The notes: generated from the sequence alone by a model not told the origin. Positions 26,805-36,671 are shown, counted from the stretch's first letter. The stretch: DNA of 64,000 bases from Betaproteobacteria bacterium (GCA_020621865.1 JAHRYW010000002.1:201541-265540); one strand, 5' to 3'. A program made the numbers and translations.

Positions 26805-27421
26805 CGCTCGATCTGGAGCGCCTGCGGGCCAGTCTGCTGCCTGAGCCGCTGGCCGGGCAATTCGTCCACGAAGACGGTGCCGGCGATCTGCCGTTGACGC
26901 CGGCGGCGGTGCTTTTTCCCATTGTCCTGCGCGACGAGGGACACACCGTGTTGCTGACCCAGCGCACGGCGCACCTGAAAGACCATGCCGGGCAGATCAG
27001 TTTTCCCGGTGGGCGGGTCGAGGACACCGACCTTTCGCCGATACATACCGCGCTACGCGAAACCGAAGAGGAAATCGGCCTGGCCCGGGGGCGGGTCGAA
27101 ATTCTTGGCTTCCTGCCTGAATACCGGACAGGCACCGGTTTTCGCATCACGCCGGTGGTCGCTTTGGTGCGGCCGCCCTTTGACCTGCAGCCCGACCCCT
27201 TCGAAGTGGCCGAAATCTTCGAAGTGCCGCTCGCCTTCCTGCTCGATCCGGCCAACCATCAACGTCATTCGCTCCACTATCGCGGCGCGCTGCGCAATTA
27301 CTTCGCCATGCCCTACGGTGAATATTTCATCTGGGGTGCCACGGCCGGCATGATCCGCTCATTGAGCGAGCGCCTCGGCCTGCTCCACGGCACGGAAGCT
27401 TGTGGTATCGTGACGTCTTGA
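26801..27421 (+). CDS. Nudix hydrolase, CoA pyrophosphatase type
   Basis: A 206-residue protein. The Nudix box is complete (G-G-R-V-E-D then R-E-T-E-E-E-I-G-L), and the preceding L-T-Q-R-T-x-x-L-x-x-H-A-G-Q-I-S-F-P-G-G pattern is that of the CoA-diphosphatase group (NudL-like). It probably cleaves CoA or its derivatives to 3',5'-ADP and acyl-phosphopantetheine; substrate not proven. The start ATG 26801 overlaps the preceding stop. Confidence 0.87.
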   Translation: MTLDLERLRASLLPEPLAGQFVHEDGAGDLPLTPAAVLFPIVLRDEGHTVLLTQRTAHLKDHAGQISFPGGRVEDTDLSPIHTALRETEEEIGLARGRVEILGFLPEYRTGTGFRITPVVALVRPPFDLQPDPFEVAEIFEVPLAFLLDPANHQRHSLHYRGALRNYFAMPYGEYFIWGATAGMIRSLSERLGLLHGTEACGIVTS

Positions 27422-27461
27422 TACATGACAATAAGCCGAATACGGCAACTCTCAGCCCCAA

Positions 27462-28385
27462 ATGAGTCTTCTCTCGCTGATTGCAGTCTTTCTCATCGAA
27501 CAACTGCAACCCCTTGACTACCGGCGCGTGATCGCCGAGCCACTGGGCGCGTGGGCGGATTTCATCGAATCCCGTTTCAATGCCGGCGCCTACCGCCATG
27601 GCGTGCTCGCCTGGTGCCTGGCTGCCTTGCTGCCGGTTCTTCTGGTCGGGGTGGTCTACGGACTTCTCTATTCGCTGAGTCCGATTTTTGCCCTGCTGCT
27701 CAATATCGGCGTGCTCTACCTGACCATGGGTTTCCGTCAGTTCAGCCATCACTACACCGATATCCAACTGGCACTGAATCTTGGTGACCTGGAACGCGCC
27801 CGGCAACTGCTTGGCGAATGGCAGGGGCGTTCGACTTCCGGCATGAACTCCGAGGATATTGCCCGCCTTTCCATCGAAGGCGCGCTGGCTGCATCGCATC
27901 GCCACGTTTTCGCCGTGCTGCTCTGGTTCATCCTGCTGCCCGGGCCGTGCGGTGCCCTGCTGTATCGCTTGTCGCTGATCGTCCGTGATCGCTGGCAGGC
28001 CGCCGATGCTGCGCAGCACAATGATTTTTCCATATTCTCCCGCCAGGTTTTCGGTATTATCGACTGGCTGCCCCTGCGAGCTACCGCTTCGGCATTTGCC
28101 ATCGTCGGCGACTTCGAGGATGCAGCCTACTGCTGGCGGACCCAACCGGCCCAGTGGCCGGACCGTGATCTGGGCGTCGTTCTCGCTGCCGGTGCCGGGG
28201 CGCTGGGGGTTCAATTGGGACGGCCGGTTGCGGAAGGGGTCGAAGTATCCGATCGGGCTGAACTGGGGCTGGGTGATCCGGCTGATGTCGAATTCATGCA
28301 AAGTGCTGTTGGCCTCGTCTGGCGAGCCACGGTGCTATGGATGTTGTTGCTCTTTTTGTTGGGGCTCGCCAGCCTGGTGGGCTGA
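27462..28385 (+). CDS. CobD/CbiB-like integral membrane protein
   Basis: A 307-residue protein with about four hydrophobic helices (about 45-85, 145-170, and the last 25 residues). Family-like segments include S-I-E-G-A-L-A-A-S-H-R-H-V-F and L-P-G-P-C-G-A-L-L-Y-R. It is similar to the betaproteobacterial CobD/CbiB-related proteins, which may relate either to the cobalamin side-chain enzyme CbiB or to AmpE. No other cobalamin genes are nearby, so a CbiB reaction is doubtful. A 26-base gap separates it from the thiolase. Confidence 0.65.
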   Translation: MSLLSLIAVFLIEQLQPLDYRRVIAEPLGAWADFIESRFNAGAYRHGVLAWCLAALLPVLLVGVVYGLLYSLSPIFALLLNIGVLYLTMGFRQFSHHYTDIQLALNLGDLERARQLLGEWQGRSTSGMNSEDIARLSIEGALAASHRHVFAVLLWFILLPGPCGALLYRLSLIVRDRWQAADAAQHNDFSIFSRQVFGIIDWLPLRATASAFAIVGDFEDAAYCWRTQPAQWPDRDLGVVLAAGAGALGVQLGRPVAEGVEVSDRAELGLGDPADVEFMQSAVGLVWRATVLWMLLLFLLGLASLVG

Positions 28386-28411
28386 ATGAATTTTCAAGTG
28401 GAGGTGGTTAC

Positions 28412-29593
28412 ATGAGCAGAGAAGTTGTCGTTCTGAGCGCAGTTCGTTCCGCTATCGGTGCCTTTGGTGGCGCCCTGGCTGATTTCGAATCTACCGAACT
28501 GGCTGGTATCGTCATGAAGGAGGCCGTGGCCCGCTCCGGCGTCGATCCCCAGGCCATCAACTACGTCACCGTCGGCACGACGATGCCGACCGATTCCCGT
28601 TACGCCTACGTTTCCCGAGTTGCTTCCATCCAGGCCGGTCTGGCTATGGATTCCGTCGCCATGCAGGTTTCCCGCCTGTGCGCCTCCGGCCTGCAGGGCA
28701 TTGTCACCACGGCCCAGAACATCATGCTGAACGACGCCGACTACGGTATCGGCGGCGGTGTCGAAGTCATGTCCAAGGCCGCCTACCTGATGCCGGCGCT
28801 GCGTTCGGGCGCTCGCATGGGCGACACCAAGGCCATCGACTCGATGGTCTCGGTGCTCACCGACCCGTTCGGCGTCGGCCACATGGGTATTACCGCCGAA
28901 AACCTGGCCACCAAGCACGGCTTCACCCGTGAAGACCAGGATGCCTTCGCTGTCGAATCCCAGCGTCGCGCCGCCGCCGCTATCGACGCCGGCTACTTCA
29001 AGTCGCAGATCGTGCCGATCGTCAAGCAGACCCGCAAGGGCGACGTGGTGTTCGATACCGACGAGCACGTCAAGCGCGGCACGACCATGGAGTCGCTGGC
29101 CAAGATGAAGCCGGCCTTCAAGAAGGACGGTACCGTGACCGCCGGTAACGCTTCCGGTATCAACGACGGCGCTGCCTTCTTCGTGCTGGCGGCTGCCGAT
29201 GTTGCTGCCAAGGCCGGCCAGAAGGCGATGGCCCGTATCGCCGGCTATGCCGTTGCTGGCGTGCCGAACGATGTCATGGGCGAAGGTCCGATCCCGGCTA
29301 CCAAGCTGGCCCTGAAGAAGGCCGGCCTGACCCTGGACCAGATGGACGTCATCGAGTCCAACGAAGCTTTCGCAGCCCAGGCACTGACCGTTTCCAAGGT
29401 GCTCGGTCTCGATCCGGCCAAGACCAACCCGAACGGCGGCGCCATCGCTCTCGGCCACCCGGTCGGCTGCTCCGGTGCCTTCATCGCCACCAAGGCGCTG
29501 TACGAACTGGAACGCATCGGTGGCAAGTATGCGCTGGTCACCATGTGTATCGGTGGCGGCCAGGGTATTGCCGTGATCTTCGAACGCGCCTAA
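28412..29593 (+). CDS. bktB: Acetyl-CoA acyltransferase (thiolase), BktB-like
   Basis: A 393-residue thiolase that condenses acyl-CoA with acetyl-CoA, or the reverse. The acyl-accepting Cys is in S-R-L-C-A-S-G-L-Q; the C-terminal catalytic elements are N-E-A-F-A-A-Q, G-H-P-V-G and C-I-G-G-G-Q-G. It resembles the BktB/PhaA group that supplies beta-ketoacyl-CoA for polyhydroxyalkanoate, consistent with the phasin gene at 36.7 kb. The start at 28412 is preceded by GGAGGTGG. A strong terminator follows. Exact chain-length preference is not visible. Confidence 0.92.
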   Translation: MSREVVVLSAVRSAIGAFGGALADFESTELAGIVMKEAVARSGVDPQAINYVTVGTTMPTDSRYAYVSRVASIQAGLAMDSVAMQVSRLCASGLQGIVTTAQNIMLNDADYGIGGGVEVMSKAAYLMPALRSGARMGDTKAIDSMVSVLTDPFGVGHMGITAENLATKHGFTREDQDAFAVESQRRAAAAIDAGYFKSQIVPIVKQTRKGDVVFDTDEHVKRGTTMESLAKMKPAFKKDGTVTAGNASGINDGAAFFVLAAADVAAKAGQKAMARIAGYAVAGVPNDVMGEGPIPATKLALKKAGLTLDQMDVIESNEAFAAQALTVSKVLGLDPAKTNPNGGAIALGHPVGCSGAFIATKALYELERIGGKYALVTMCIGGGQGIAVIFERA

Positions 29594-29612
29594 GCAAGCC
29601 AGGCGTTCAAAT

Positions 29613-29645
29613 AAAAAACCGCCGGGTCTGCCGGCGGTTTTTTTA
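29613..29645. terminator. Terminator after the thiolase gene
   Basis: ACCGCCGG stem with GTCTG loop (29618-29638), an A run before and seven T after it, between convergent genes; probably bidirectional. Confidence 0.92.
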
Positions 29646-29671
29646 CGTCCGCAATTTTGATGGGTTGAGCA

Positions 29672-32600
29672 TCAAAGACACCAGTCGAGCTCCGGGGAGG
29701 GGCGTGGCTGGTTGGCGAAGCGCTTGAATTCCTCGGCGGGCAGGGCGTGGCTGATCAGATAGCCTTGGGCGACGTTGCAGCCGCAAGCGTTCAGGAAGGA
29801 GAGCTGGGCAGGGGTTTCGACCCCTTCGGCGACGGCGTTCAGCTTCAGGGCATGCGCCATCTGGGTGATGGCGCGGACAATCGCCCGGTCTTCTTCGCTG
29901 GCTGCCGAGCCGGCGATGAAGGAGCGGTCGATTTTCAGCTTGTCGACCTGGAAGCGGCTCAGATAGGCCAGGCTGGAGTAGCCGGTGCCAAAGTCGTCGA
30001 TGGCAACCGAGCAGCCTAGGGATTTGAATTCGCGGATCACCTCGCGGACAATCTGGCTGTCCTTCATCAATGTCGATTCGGTCAGTTCCACCTCGATGGC
30101 CGAGGGGGCAATCCCGGCTTCCCGCGTGTGTCTGGCGAGCAGCGAAGGGATGTCTGCGTGATAGATCTGGACGCCCGAGACGTTGACCGCGGTTTTAATG
30201 GCCAGGCCGGCATCGTGCCACTGGCGCAACTGGCGACAGGCTTCGCCGATCACCCATTCGCCGATGGGCAGGATCAATCCGGTTTCTTCGGCGATCGGGA
30301 TGAATTCCACCGGGCTGATCGATTTGCCGTTTGGCATGATCCAGCGCAGCAGCGCTTCGCTGCCGATCAGGCTGTTGTCTTGTATCGAGGTCTGGGGCTG
30401 GTAATGCAGCTGGAACTGGCCATCGTCCAGCGCCTTGTGCATGGCGTTGACCAGTCGATGACGATTCAGCGCCGCATCGTTCATGTCCTGCCGGAAGAAG
30501 CTGAAACGCCCGCGCCCGCGCTCCTTGGCGTTGTACATCGCGATATCGGCTTTTTGCAACAGCATGTCGAAGTCGCCGCCATCGATCGGCGCCATGGCGA
30601 TCCCGATGGAAACCGACGAATTGATCTGGTGGCCCTGGATGTCGAAGGGCATGGTCATGCTGTTCAGGATCTTGTTGGCGACGGCGGCGGCGGCGACCGG
30701 GCTGTCGATGTCGTTGAGCAGGATGATGAATTCGTCGCCACCCTGGCGGCTGATCGTGTCGGTTTCGCGCAGGCAGTCCCGGAAGCGCTGGACGACGGCG
30801 ATCAGCAACTCGTCGCCGACGCGGTGGCCTAGCGAGTCGTTGATGCCTTTGAACTCGTCCAGATCGAGGAACATGAAAGCCATCAGTTTGCCGGTGCGCT
30901 TGCATTGCTCAATGGCTTGCCCAAAGCGGTCGCGCAGCAGCAGGCGGTTGGGCAGGGTGGTCAGGGCGTCGTGATGGGCCAGGAAACGGATTTTTTCTTC
31001 GGCGGCCTTGCGTTCCGAAATATCCTGGAAAGAACCGATGAAATTGACGATTTCTCCGTGCTGACCGTAGGCGGTCGAAATCGACAGCCATTTCGGATAG
31101 CACTCGCCGTTCTTGCGGCGATCGATCAGCTCTCCGCTCCAGCGGCCGTTGGCGAGCAGGGTCTGCCACATTTCTGCGTAGAACTCCTTCGGCTGATGGC
31201 CCGAGTTGAGCATGCTGGCCGGCTTGCCGATGGCCTCTTCGGCGGAATAGCCGGTGACGACCGTAAAAGCGCGATTGACATCGGCGATGATGCCGGCGCG
31301 GTCGGTGAGCATCAGGGCTTCCGAGCTGTGCTCGAAAACCGTATGGGCCAGGCGCAGCTGGGCCTCCTGCTGGCGGCGCTGGGTGATGTCGGCAAAGACC
31401 CAGATCGAGCCGCCCTGCGGGTCCTTGGGATTGATTGCCCGGCCGGTACGGTGGCACCAAACCGCTGTCCCGTCGCGTTTGGAAAACTGATATTCGCGGT
31501 CGCTGACGCCGGTCCTGGCCAGTTCGTCGTAGGCCAACTCACCGTCTTCCTGCCAGTCCTGATGGCTGGCGTAGATGGTTTCCGTCGTCTTGCCGATCAG
31601 GGATTCCGGCGAATCCCAGCCGAACAGCTCGGCCATCCGGGCGTTGCAATTGACGAAGACCCGGTTGCGCAGATGCACGATGCCGACGTGGGCGTTCTCG
31701 AAGGTGGCGCGCATTTCGTCGAGCAGTTGCTGGATATGGATTTCCTGCAGGCGGCGCAGCGTAATGTCGGTCAGCGTCATCAGCGAACCGCCGCCGGGCA
31801 TCGTCGCATAACGGATGCTCAGGGTGCGCCCGTCGACCATGATCCATTCGGACTGGTCCTGTATTTCCTGCGTCGGCGGCAGCGGTGCCAGGACCTTGGG
31901 TAGGCTCAGGCGCGGCATGCGTTGGGCCAGTTCGCCGTCGGACAGGTCGAGCATGGCGAGCAGGCGATTGTTCCAGACCAGGAGGCGGTCGTCGGCGTCG
32001 AAAACGACAACGCCCTGCGGCAGGTTGTCCAGGGTGGTCTGGAGCAGGGCTGCCTGTTCGGCCAACTCGCGCTCGCGGCGCTGGGTTTCGCGCTGCTTGA
32101 TCTCGCTGATGTCGGCGTAGGTGCCGACAATGCTTCCGTCGCCGGCCGGCCGTTCGGAGAGGCGAATCCACAGATCGTCGCGAACATGGAGTTCGATGGT
32201 GGCGGCCTCGCCGGTACGCACGCCACGATGCAGGGTCTGCCAGCGGGTCGGCCAGTCGCTGCCCGGAGCCGTCTGCTGGAGGTGCTGGATCAAGTCTGCG
32301 AAGGTTTTGCCCTCCAGCGGCGCTGCCGGGCTGCCGGCGGCCTGCCAGATTTCGGCAAACTGCTGGTTGGCCATGCTCAGTCGGTCATCGGCATCGAATA
32401 GCGCGAAGCCATCGGAACTGTTGCTGAACGCGGCAAATAACCGGGCCTGGGCGGCTTCGACGGCCTGTTTTTCCTGTTCAAGCGCGGCGTTGGTGTGCTT
32501 TAGCGCCGCCATCGCCTCGTCCAGTCGGGCGGTCCGCTCGCGAACCTTGGTGTCGAGCAGGATGGCGGTCTGGAAGAAGCTGTAGTCCGACGCCTGCTGC

Positions 32601-32728
32601 CCGATATCCTGTTCGATGCGGTCCATCAGGACGTCGATGATCTTGTCGCGACGGGCGATTTCGTCCGCCGCCTCGCCCGGCTCGGAGGTGGTATGGGTGT
32701 TGATCGGGGCTTGGAGGCGGGGAATCAT
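29672..32728 (-). CDS. Multi-PAS GGDEF-EAL sensor protein
   Basis: A 1018-residue c-di-GMP turnover protein. An N-terminal coiled region (about 60-100) leads to four PAS/PAC-like units up to about residue 590, then GGDEF (about 600-760, with G-G-D-E-F near 661 and the I-site R-E-T-D five residues before it), then EAL (about 775-1010, with E-A-L-L-R near 791, E-L-T-E-S-T, D-D-F-G-T-G-Y-S-S and K-I-D-R-S-F-I). Both catalytic motifs look intact, so it could be bifunctional. No membrane segment is seen. Its start overlaps the FIST gene stop, suggesting the FIST protein is its partner. Confidence 0.92.
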   Translation of the reverse strand: MIPRLQAPINTHTTSEPGEAADEIARRDKIIDVLMDRIEQDIGQQASDYSFFQTAILLDTKVRERTARLDEAMAALKHTNAALEQEKQAVEAAQARLFAAFSNSSDGFALFDADDRLSMANQQFAEIWQAAGSPAAPLEGKTFADLIQHLQQTAPGSDWPTRWQTLHRGVRTGEAATIELHVRDDLWIRLSERPAGDGSIVGTYADISEIKQRETQRRERELAEQAALLQTTLDNLPQGVVVFDADDRLLVWNNRLLAMLDLSDGELAQRMPRLSLPKVLAPLPPTQEIQDQSEWIMVDGRTLSIRYATMPGGGSLMTLTDITLRRLQEIHIQQLLDEMRATFENAHVGIVHLRNRVFVNCNARMAELFGWDSPESLIGKTTETIYASHQDWQEDGELAYDELARTGVSDREYQFSKRDGTAVWCHRTGRAINPKDPQGGSIWVFADITQRRQQEAQLRLAHTVFEHSSEALMLTDRAGIIADVNRAFTVVTGYSAEEAIGKPASMLNSGHQPKEFYAEMWQTLLANGRWSGELIDRRKNGECYPKWLSISTAYGQHGEIVNFIGSFQDISERKAAEEKIRFLAHHDALTTLPNRLLLRDRFGQAIEQCKRTGKLMAFMFLDLDEFKGINDSLGHRVGDELLIAVVQRFRDCLRETDTISRQGGDEFIILLNDIDSPVAAAAVANKILNSMTMPFDIQGHQINSSVSIGIAMAPIDGGDFDMLLQKADIAMYNAKERGRGRFSFFRQDMNDAALNRHRLVNAMHKALDDGQFQLHYQPQTSIQDNSLIGSEALLRWIMPNGKSISPVEFIPIAEETGLILPIGEWVIGEACRQLRQWHDAGLAIKTAVNVSGVQIYHADIPSLLARHTREAGIAPSAIEVELTESTLMKDSQIVREVIREFKSLGCSVAIDDFGTGYSSLAYLSRFQVDKLKIDRSFIAGSAASEEDRAIVRAITQMAHALKLNAVAEGVETPAQLSFLNACGCNVAQGYLISHALPAEEFKRFANQPRPSPELDWCL

Positions 32729-33882
32729 GCTTCTTGCCCCTCGCGTCTGGCTGCCTGGCCGAAGGCAATGCCGTTGAAGGTCTGGTTGACGTGGATGCCG
32801 CGATGCAGTTCGCCAAAGGAGAGAAAGCCGGTGACCTTGCGCTGGCGCAGCAATGCCGAGATTTCTTCAAGTTGGCCGCTTTGTTTGAATTCCAGGTTGC
32901 GCAGGATGCAGTCGCAGGCAAGAACGGCCTGCAGCGGACCGATTTCGGCATCGGCGGCATCCAGCGCCGTGATCAGGTTGCGCAAGGGGTCGACGCCAAC
33001 CGCCCGCGACAGGACCACTCCCTTGTCGATGGCGCAATAGAAACTCAGGCTGTTGTCCGGGTTCACCTTCTGGATCGAACGGACATATTCCTGGCCGCCG
33101 ACCCTGACGACCACCGGAAAGGCAGCGAAGGCATCGGGATTGAGCCGTTCGGGGGGAATGCCGACGATGCGCGCATATTCGGTGGCAGCCGGATAGCCGT
33201 TGATTTCCGTGACGACCCGGGCTTCCGGTCGGGCGCCGGTAATGACCATGCGATTGGCCGTCGGCTCGAAATGCTGGGCCTTGACGAAGCAGTAGCGTAA
33301 GCGGGTGGAAATGATGGCCAGTACCGCCGCATTGGTGTGGGCGCTGTTGTCGTGGAAGACACAGGTCTGACGAAACTGTAGCGAATCTCCGGCCGAGCCG
33401 CCAATGACCGGGATGCTGCCCAGGGTCAGTTGAACCGCCTTGCCCAGCGCTTCCTCGCGGCGGGACAGGCCGTCGATCAGCAAAAAGGCGAATTGCCCCT
33501 GCATCTCGTTATCCGGCCCATTGGCTGTCGTACGTTGCAGGGCATTGCGAACCTGCTGTTCGCAATCGGCAATGTTGAATTCGTCGAGCTGCGGCAACAA
33601 GGCCGTCGTCACGGAGAAATCGCCGGCAGGCAGGCCGATGGCGACGATGGAGTTGTGCTGGTAGCCGGCTGGGCCTATTTCGCCGGCGGTCGTGCAACCG
33701 ATCAGCGACGTGCAGCCCGGGAAGCTGCTGCGCATGGCAACCGCCAGACCGGCCTGGTCGAAACTGTCGGCGCAGAAAAAAAGAACGATCGCGTAGTCCT
33801 GGCCGGCAAGTTGGGTCGTCAACTCTGATACGGCCTGGCTGATGCTGTCTGCCGATGAAGATGCGACGCGAATTGATCTCAT
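32725..33882 (-). CDS. FIST domain protein (FIST_N + FIST_C)
   Basis: A 385-residue protein with the FIST signal-input architecture. An N-terminal FIST_N domain (about 30-220) shows G-C-T-S-L-I-G-C-T-T-A-G-E-I-G, and the C-terminal FIST_C domain (about 230-370) contains the expected R-V-G-G-Q-E-Y segment and a terminal S-F-G-E-L. FIST domains are proposed to sense small molecules such as amino acids. There is no signal peptide. It is the first gene of a two-gene unit with the GGDEF-EAL protein. Confidence 0.87.
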   Translation of the reverse strand: MRSIRVASSSADSISQAVSELTTQLAGQDYAIVLFFCADSFDQAGLAVAMRSSFPGCTSLIGCTTAGEIGPAGYQHNSIVAIGLPAGDFSVTTALLPQLDEFNIADCEQQVRNALQRTTANGPDNEMQGQFAFLLIDGLSRREEALGKAVQLTLGSIPVIGGSAGDSLQFRQTCVFHDNSAHTNAAVLAIISTRLRYCFVKAQHFEPTANRMVITGARPEARVVTEINGYPAATEYARIVGIPPERLNPDAFAAFPVVVRVGGQEYVRSIQKVNPDNSLSFYCAIDKGVVLSRAVGVDPLRNLITALDAADAEIGPLQAVLACDCILRNLEFKQSGQLEEISALLRQRKVTGFLSFGELHRGIHVNQTFNGIAFGQAARREGQEA

Positions 33883-34211
33883 GTCAGGAAATGCTAATTA
33901 TTGCATTTGTTAATTATGTGTATTTTTATAATTTCATTGTGTCAGATGCTGCCCATTTGTCAAGTGGGTACTACGAAAGACATAGATTTGTCCTGCCGCT
34001 GCTCATCGCGCGCTAGTACTTTGGTGGCGGCGGCGAGGATTCGTTCAGGTGCGGGGCATGCACCGCACCGGATTGTCTGCACCCGGATGGTGCGTGCGCT
34101 TTGCTGGTGCTTTGTCGTTTTATGCTTATCATTATGATTTGAAATGGATATTTGTTTTGGTATGGAACCTGCTATGACTCAGTTGAGAGCATCCTCAGCG
34201 ACGAGTACAAG
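33883..34211 (+). other. Non-coding stretch upstream of the ATP-grasp gene
   Basis: About 330 bases between the divergent FIST gene and the ATP-grasp start. It is A/T-rich near both ends, with a T-rich stretch at 33895-33945. No clear promoter hexamers, hairpin or conserved ORF seen. An in-frame ATG at 34152 could extend the ATP-grasp protein by 20 residues that do not look family-like. Confidence 0.4.
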
Positions 34212-35624
34212 ATGAACTTCTATAACGAAATGTATGACGCCAAAGGCGGCGTCCGGGCTCATTACAAGGGATACGAGGACTGGCTGAAGGCGACGCCGCC
34301 GGAGCGCATCGAGCGCAAGCGGGCGGAAGCCGACCTGGCCTTTCATCGGGTAGGCATCACCTTTGCCGTTTATGGCGAGGAGGCGGGCAAGGAGCGCCTG
34401 ATTCCCTTCGACATCATTCCGCGGGTCATCCCGTCGGCCGAGTGGAAGGCCCTGCAGTCCGGCTTGCGCCAGCGCGTCAAGGCCTTGAACATGTTCCTCT
34501 GGGACGTCTATCACGACCAGGAGATTCTCAAGGCAGGCGTCATTCCGGCCGAGCAGGTGCTGAACAACGCGCAGTACCGTCCGGTCATGCAGGGCGTCGA
34601 TGTGCCGGGGCAGATTTATGCGCACATTACCGGCGTCGATATCGTCCGTGCCGGGGAGGGCGAGTTTTACGTTTTGGAAGACAACCTGCGCGTGCCCTCA
34701 GGCGTCTCCTACATGCTCGAAGACCGCAAGATGATGATGCGCCTCTTCCCGGAACTGTTCGCCAAGCACAAGGTGGCGCCGGTCCAGCACTATCCGGACA
34801 TGCTGCTGGAGAAACTGCGGGCCGTCGCACCGAATGGTGTCACCGATCCGACCGTTGTCGTGCTGACGCCGGGGGCCTACAACAGCGCTTATTTCGAACA
34901 TACCTTCCTGGCCCAGCAGATGGGGGTCGAACTGGTCGAGGGGCGCGATCTGTTCGTCAAGGACGAGGTGGTCTACATGCGCACGACGCAGGGGCCGCAG
35001 CGGGTCGACGTGATCTATCGCCGCCTCGACGACGATTTCATGGACCCGACGGTCTTCCGCGAGGATTCGTCGCTGGGCATCCCGGGCATCATCCGTGCCT
35101 ATCAGGCCGGCAATGTCACGCTGGCCAACGCGGTCGGCACCGGCGTCGCCGACGACAAGTCGATCTACCCCTACGTGCCGGACATGATCCGCTTCTACCT
35201 CGGCGAGGAGCCGAAGCTGAACAACGTGCCGACCTATATGTGCCGCAAGCCGGACGATCTGGCCTACGTGCTCGCGCATCTGCCGGAGCTGGTGGTCAAG
35301 GAGGTGCACGGGGCCGGCGGCTACGGCATGCTAGTCGGGCCGGCATCAACCAAGGAGCAGATCGAGCATTTCCGCCAACTGCTGATCGCCAAGCCGGACG
35401 GCTACATCGCCCAGCCGACGCTGGCGCTGTCCAATTGCCCGACTTTCGTCGAGGAAGGCATCGCGCCGCGCCATCTCGATTTGCGCCCCTTCGTGCTGTC
35501 TTCGGGGCAGTGCGTGAATATGGTGCCGGGCGGCCTGACCCGCGTCGCGCTGACCAAGGGCTCGCTGGTCGTCAATTCGTCGCAGGGCGGCGGTACCAAA
35601 GATACCTGGGTTCTGGAGGATTAA
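34212..35624 (+). CDS. Circularly permuted ATP-grasp protein (DUF404/DUF407 type)
   Basis: A 470-residue member of the circularly permuted ATP-grasp family, predicted to form peptide (amide) bonds with ATP. It has the N-terminal H-Y-x-G-Y-x-D-W-L region, E-D-N-L-R-V-P-S-G-V-S-Y-M-L, the R-R-x-D-D-D-F-x-D-P segment and V-K-E-V-x-G-A-G-G-Y-G-M-L. The C-terminal S-x-G-G-G-T-K-D-T-W-V is typical. It is followed by an alpha-E protein 3 bases downstream. ATG 34212 is chosen because the conserved region begins here; an ATG at 34152 is the alternative. Confidence 0.87.
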   Translation: MNFYNEMYDAKGGVRAHYKGYEDWLKATPPERIERKRAEADLAFHRVGITFAVYGEEAGKERLIPFDIIPRVIPSAEWKALQSGLRQRVKALNMFLWDVYHDQEILKAGVIPAEQVLNNAQYRPVMQGVDVPGQIYAHITGVDIVRAGEGEFYVLEDNLRVPSGVSYMLEDRKMMMRLFPELFAKHKVAPVQHYPDMLLEKLRAVAPNGVTDPTVVVLTPGAYNSAYFEHTFLAQQMGVELVEGRDLFVKDEVVYMRTTQGPQRVDVIYRRLDDDFMDPTVFREDSSLGIPGIIRAYQAGNVTLANAVGTGVADDKSIYPYVPDMIRFYLGEEPKLNNVPTYMCRKPDDLAYVLAHLPELVVKEVHGAGGYGMLVGPASTKEQIEHFRQLLIAKPDGYIAQPTLALSNCPTFVEEGIAPRHLDLRPFVLSSGQCVNMVPGGLTRVALTKGSLVVNSSQGGGTKDTWVLED

Positions 35625-35627
35625 GCC

Positions 35628-36575
35628 ATGCTGAGTCGTACTGCCGATCACCTGTTCTGGATGTCGCGTTACATCGAGCGCGCAGAAAACCTCGCCCGCC
35701 TGCTCGACGTCACCTGGCAGATGTCCCTCGTTCCGCAATCGGAGGAGGCCGCCAACCAGAGCTGGAATGCGATCATCGCGCTGAACAGTCTGGAAGAGGC
35801 ATTCGCCAGAAAATACGCCACGGTCAATGGCGAAAATGTCCTGAAATTCATGGTCAGCGATCCGGATAACTTGTCGTCCATCCACAGCTGTCTGCGCCTG
35901 GCCCGCGAGAATGCCCACGCCGTGCGCGGCACGCTGACCACCGAGATGTGGGAAACGCTGAATGCCACCTGGCTGGAGGCCAAGGAGAAGAGTTTCGAGC
36001 AACTGCTCGGCGCCGGCATCGGCGACTACTTCGAATGGGTCAAAATGCGTTCATCGCTGTCGCGCGGCACGACGCTCGGTACGCTGCTGCAGGACGAGGC
36101 CTATCACTTCATCCGCCTCGGCACCTTGCTCGAACGCGCCGACAATACGGCGCGCATTCTCGACGTCAAATATCACGTACTGCGTCCGCACGACGACGAG
36201 GGGGCGACCGACTTCTACGAATGGGGGGCGCTGCTCCGTTCGGTGTCAGCCTTCGAGGTTTACCGCAAGGTCTACCGCGACGTGATCACCCCGGATCGGG
36301 TGGCCGAGTTGCTGATCCTCAACAAGGACATGCCGCGCTCGCTGCACTTCTGTCTGAACAGCGTGATCAAGAATCTGGAGCTGGTCGCCAATCGCCAGTC
36401 CGGCGAAACGGCCCGCCAGGCCGGCCTGTTGCACGCCCAACTGCATTACGGGCGGATCGAGGACATTCTGGCGCACGGCCTGCATGAGTGGCTGACCGAT
36501 TTCATGGATCGCATCTACCTGCTCGGCGACGGCATCAGCAAGGATTTCCTGGTGCCGATGGCGGAAGCGGCCTGA
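35628..36575 (+). CDS. Alpha-E domain protein (DUF403)
   Basis: A 315-residue all-helical alpha-E protein. It starts L-S-R-T-A-D-H-L-F-W-M-S-R-Y-I-E-R-A-E-N and ends in a long helical bundle rich in Glu and Arg. In this family it always partners circularly permuted ATP-grasp and transglutaminase genes; the function is not established. It is in one transcript with the ATP-grasp gene, 3 bases away. No transglutaminase is at this locus. Repeat copy 5 and a terminator follow. Confidence 0.87.
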   Translation: MLSRTADHLFWMSRYIERAENLARLLDVTWQMSLVPQSEEAANQSWNAIIALNSLEEAFARKYATVNGENVLKFMVSDPDNLSSIHSCLRLARENAHAVRGTLTTEMWETLNATWLEAKEKSFEQLLGAGIGDYFEWVKMRSSLSRGTTLGTLLQDEAYHFIRLGTLLERADNTARILDVKYHVLRPHDDEGATDFYEWGALLRSVSAFEVYRKVYRDVITPDRVAELLILNKDMPRSLHFCLNSVIKNLELVANRQSGETARQAGLLHAQLHYGRIEDILAHGLHEWLTDFMDRIYLLGDGISKDFLVPMAEAA

Positions 36576-36596
36576 TTCATTGCGGCCGAAAATTTC

Positions 36597-36631
36597 GATT
36601 TTGGCCAAATTTTCGGGCTGACCGTAGCATT
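36597..36631 (-). repeat. Uptake-sequence-like repeat, copy 5
   Basis: Exact minus-strand core 36620-36631, then AGCCCG, AAAATTT, GGCC and AAAATC. The block just beyond (GAAATTTTC) is a further A/T palindrome. It is located between the alpha-E stop and a terminator. Confidence 0.85.
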
Positions 36632-36671
36632 TTGACGTCGGTGCCCCAAATGGCTGGCTATCGCAGCAAGC

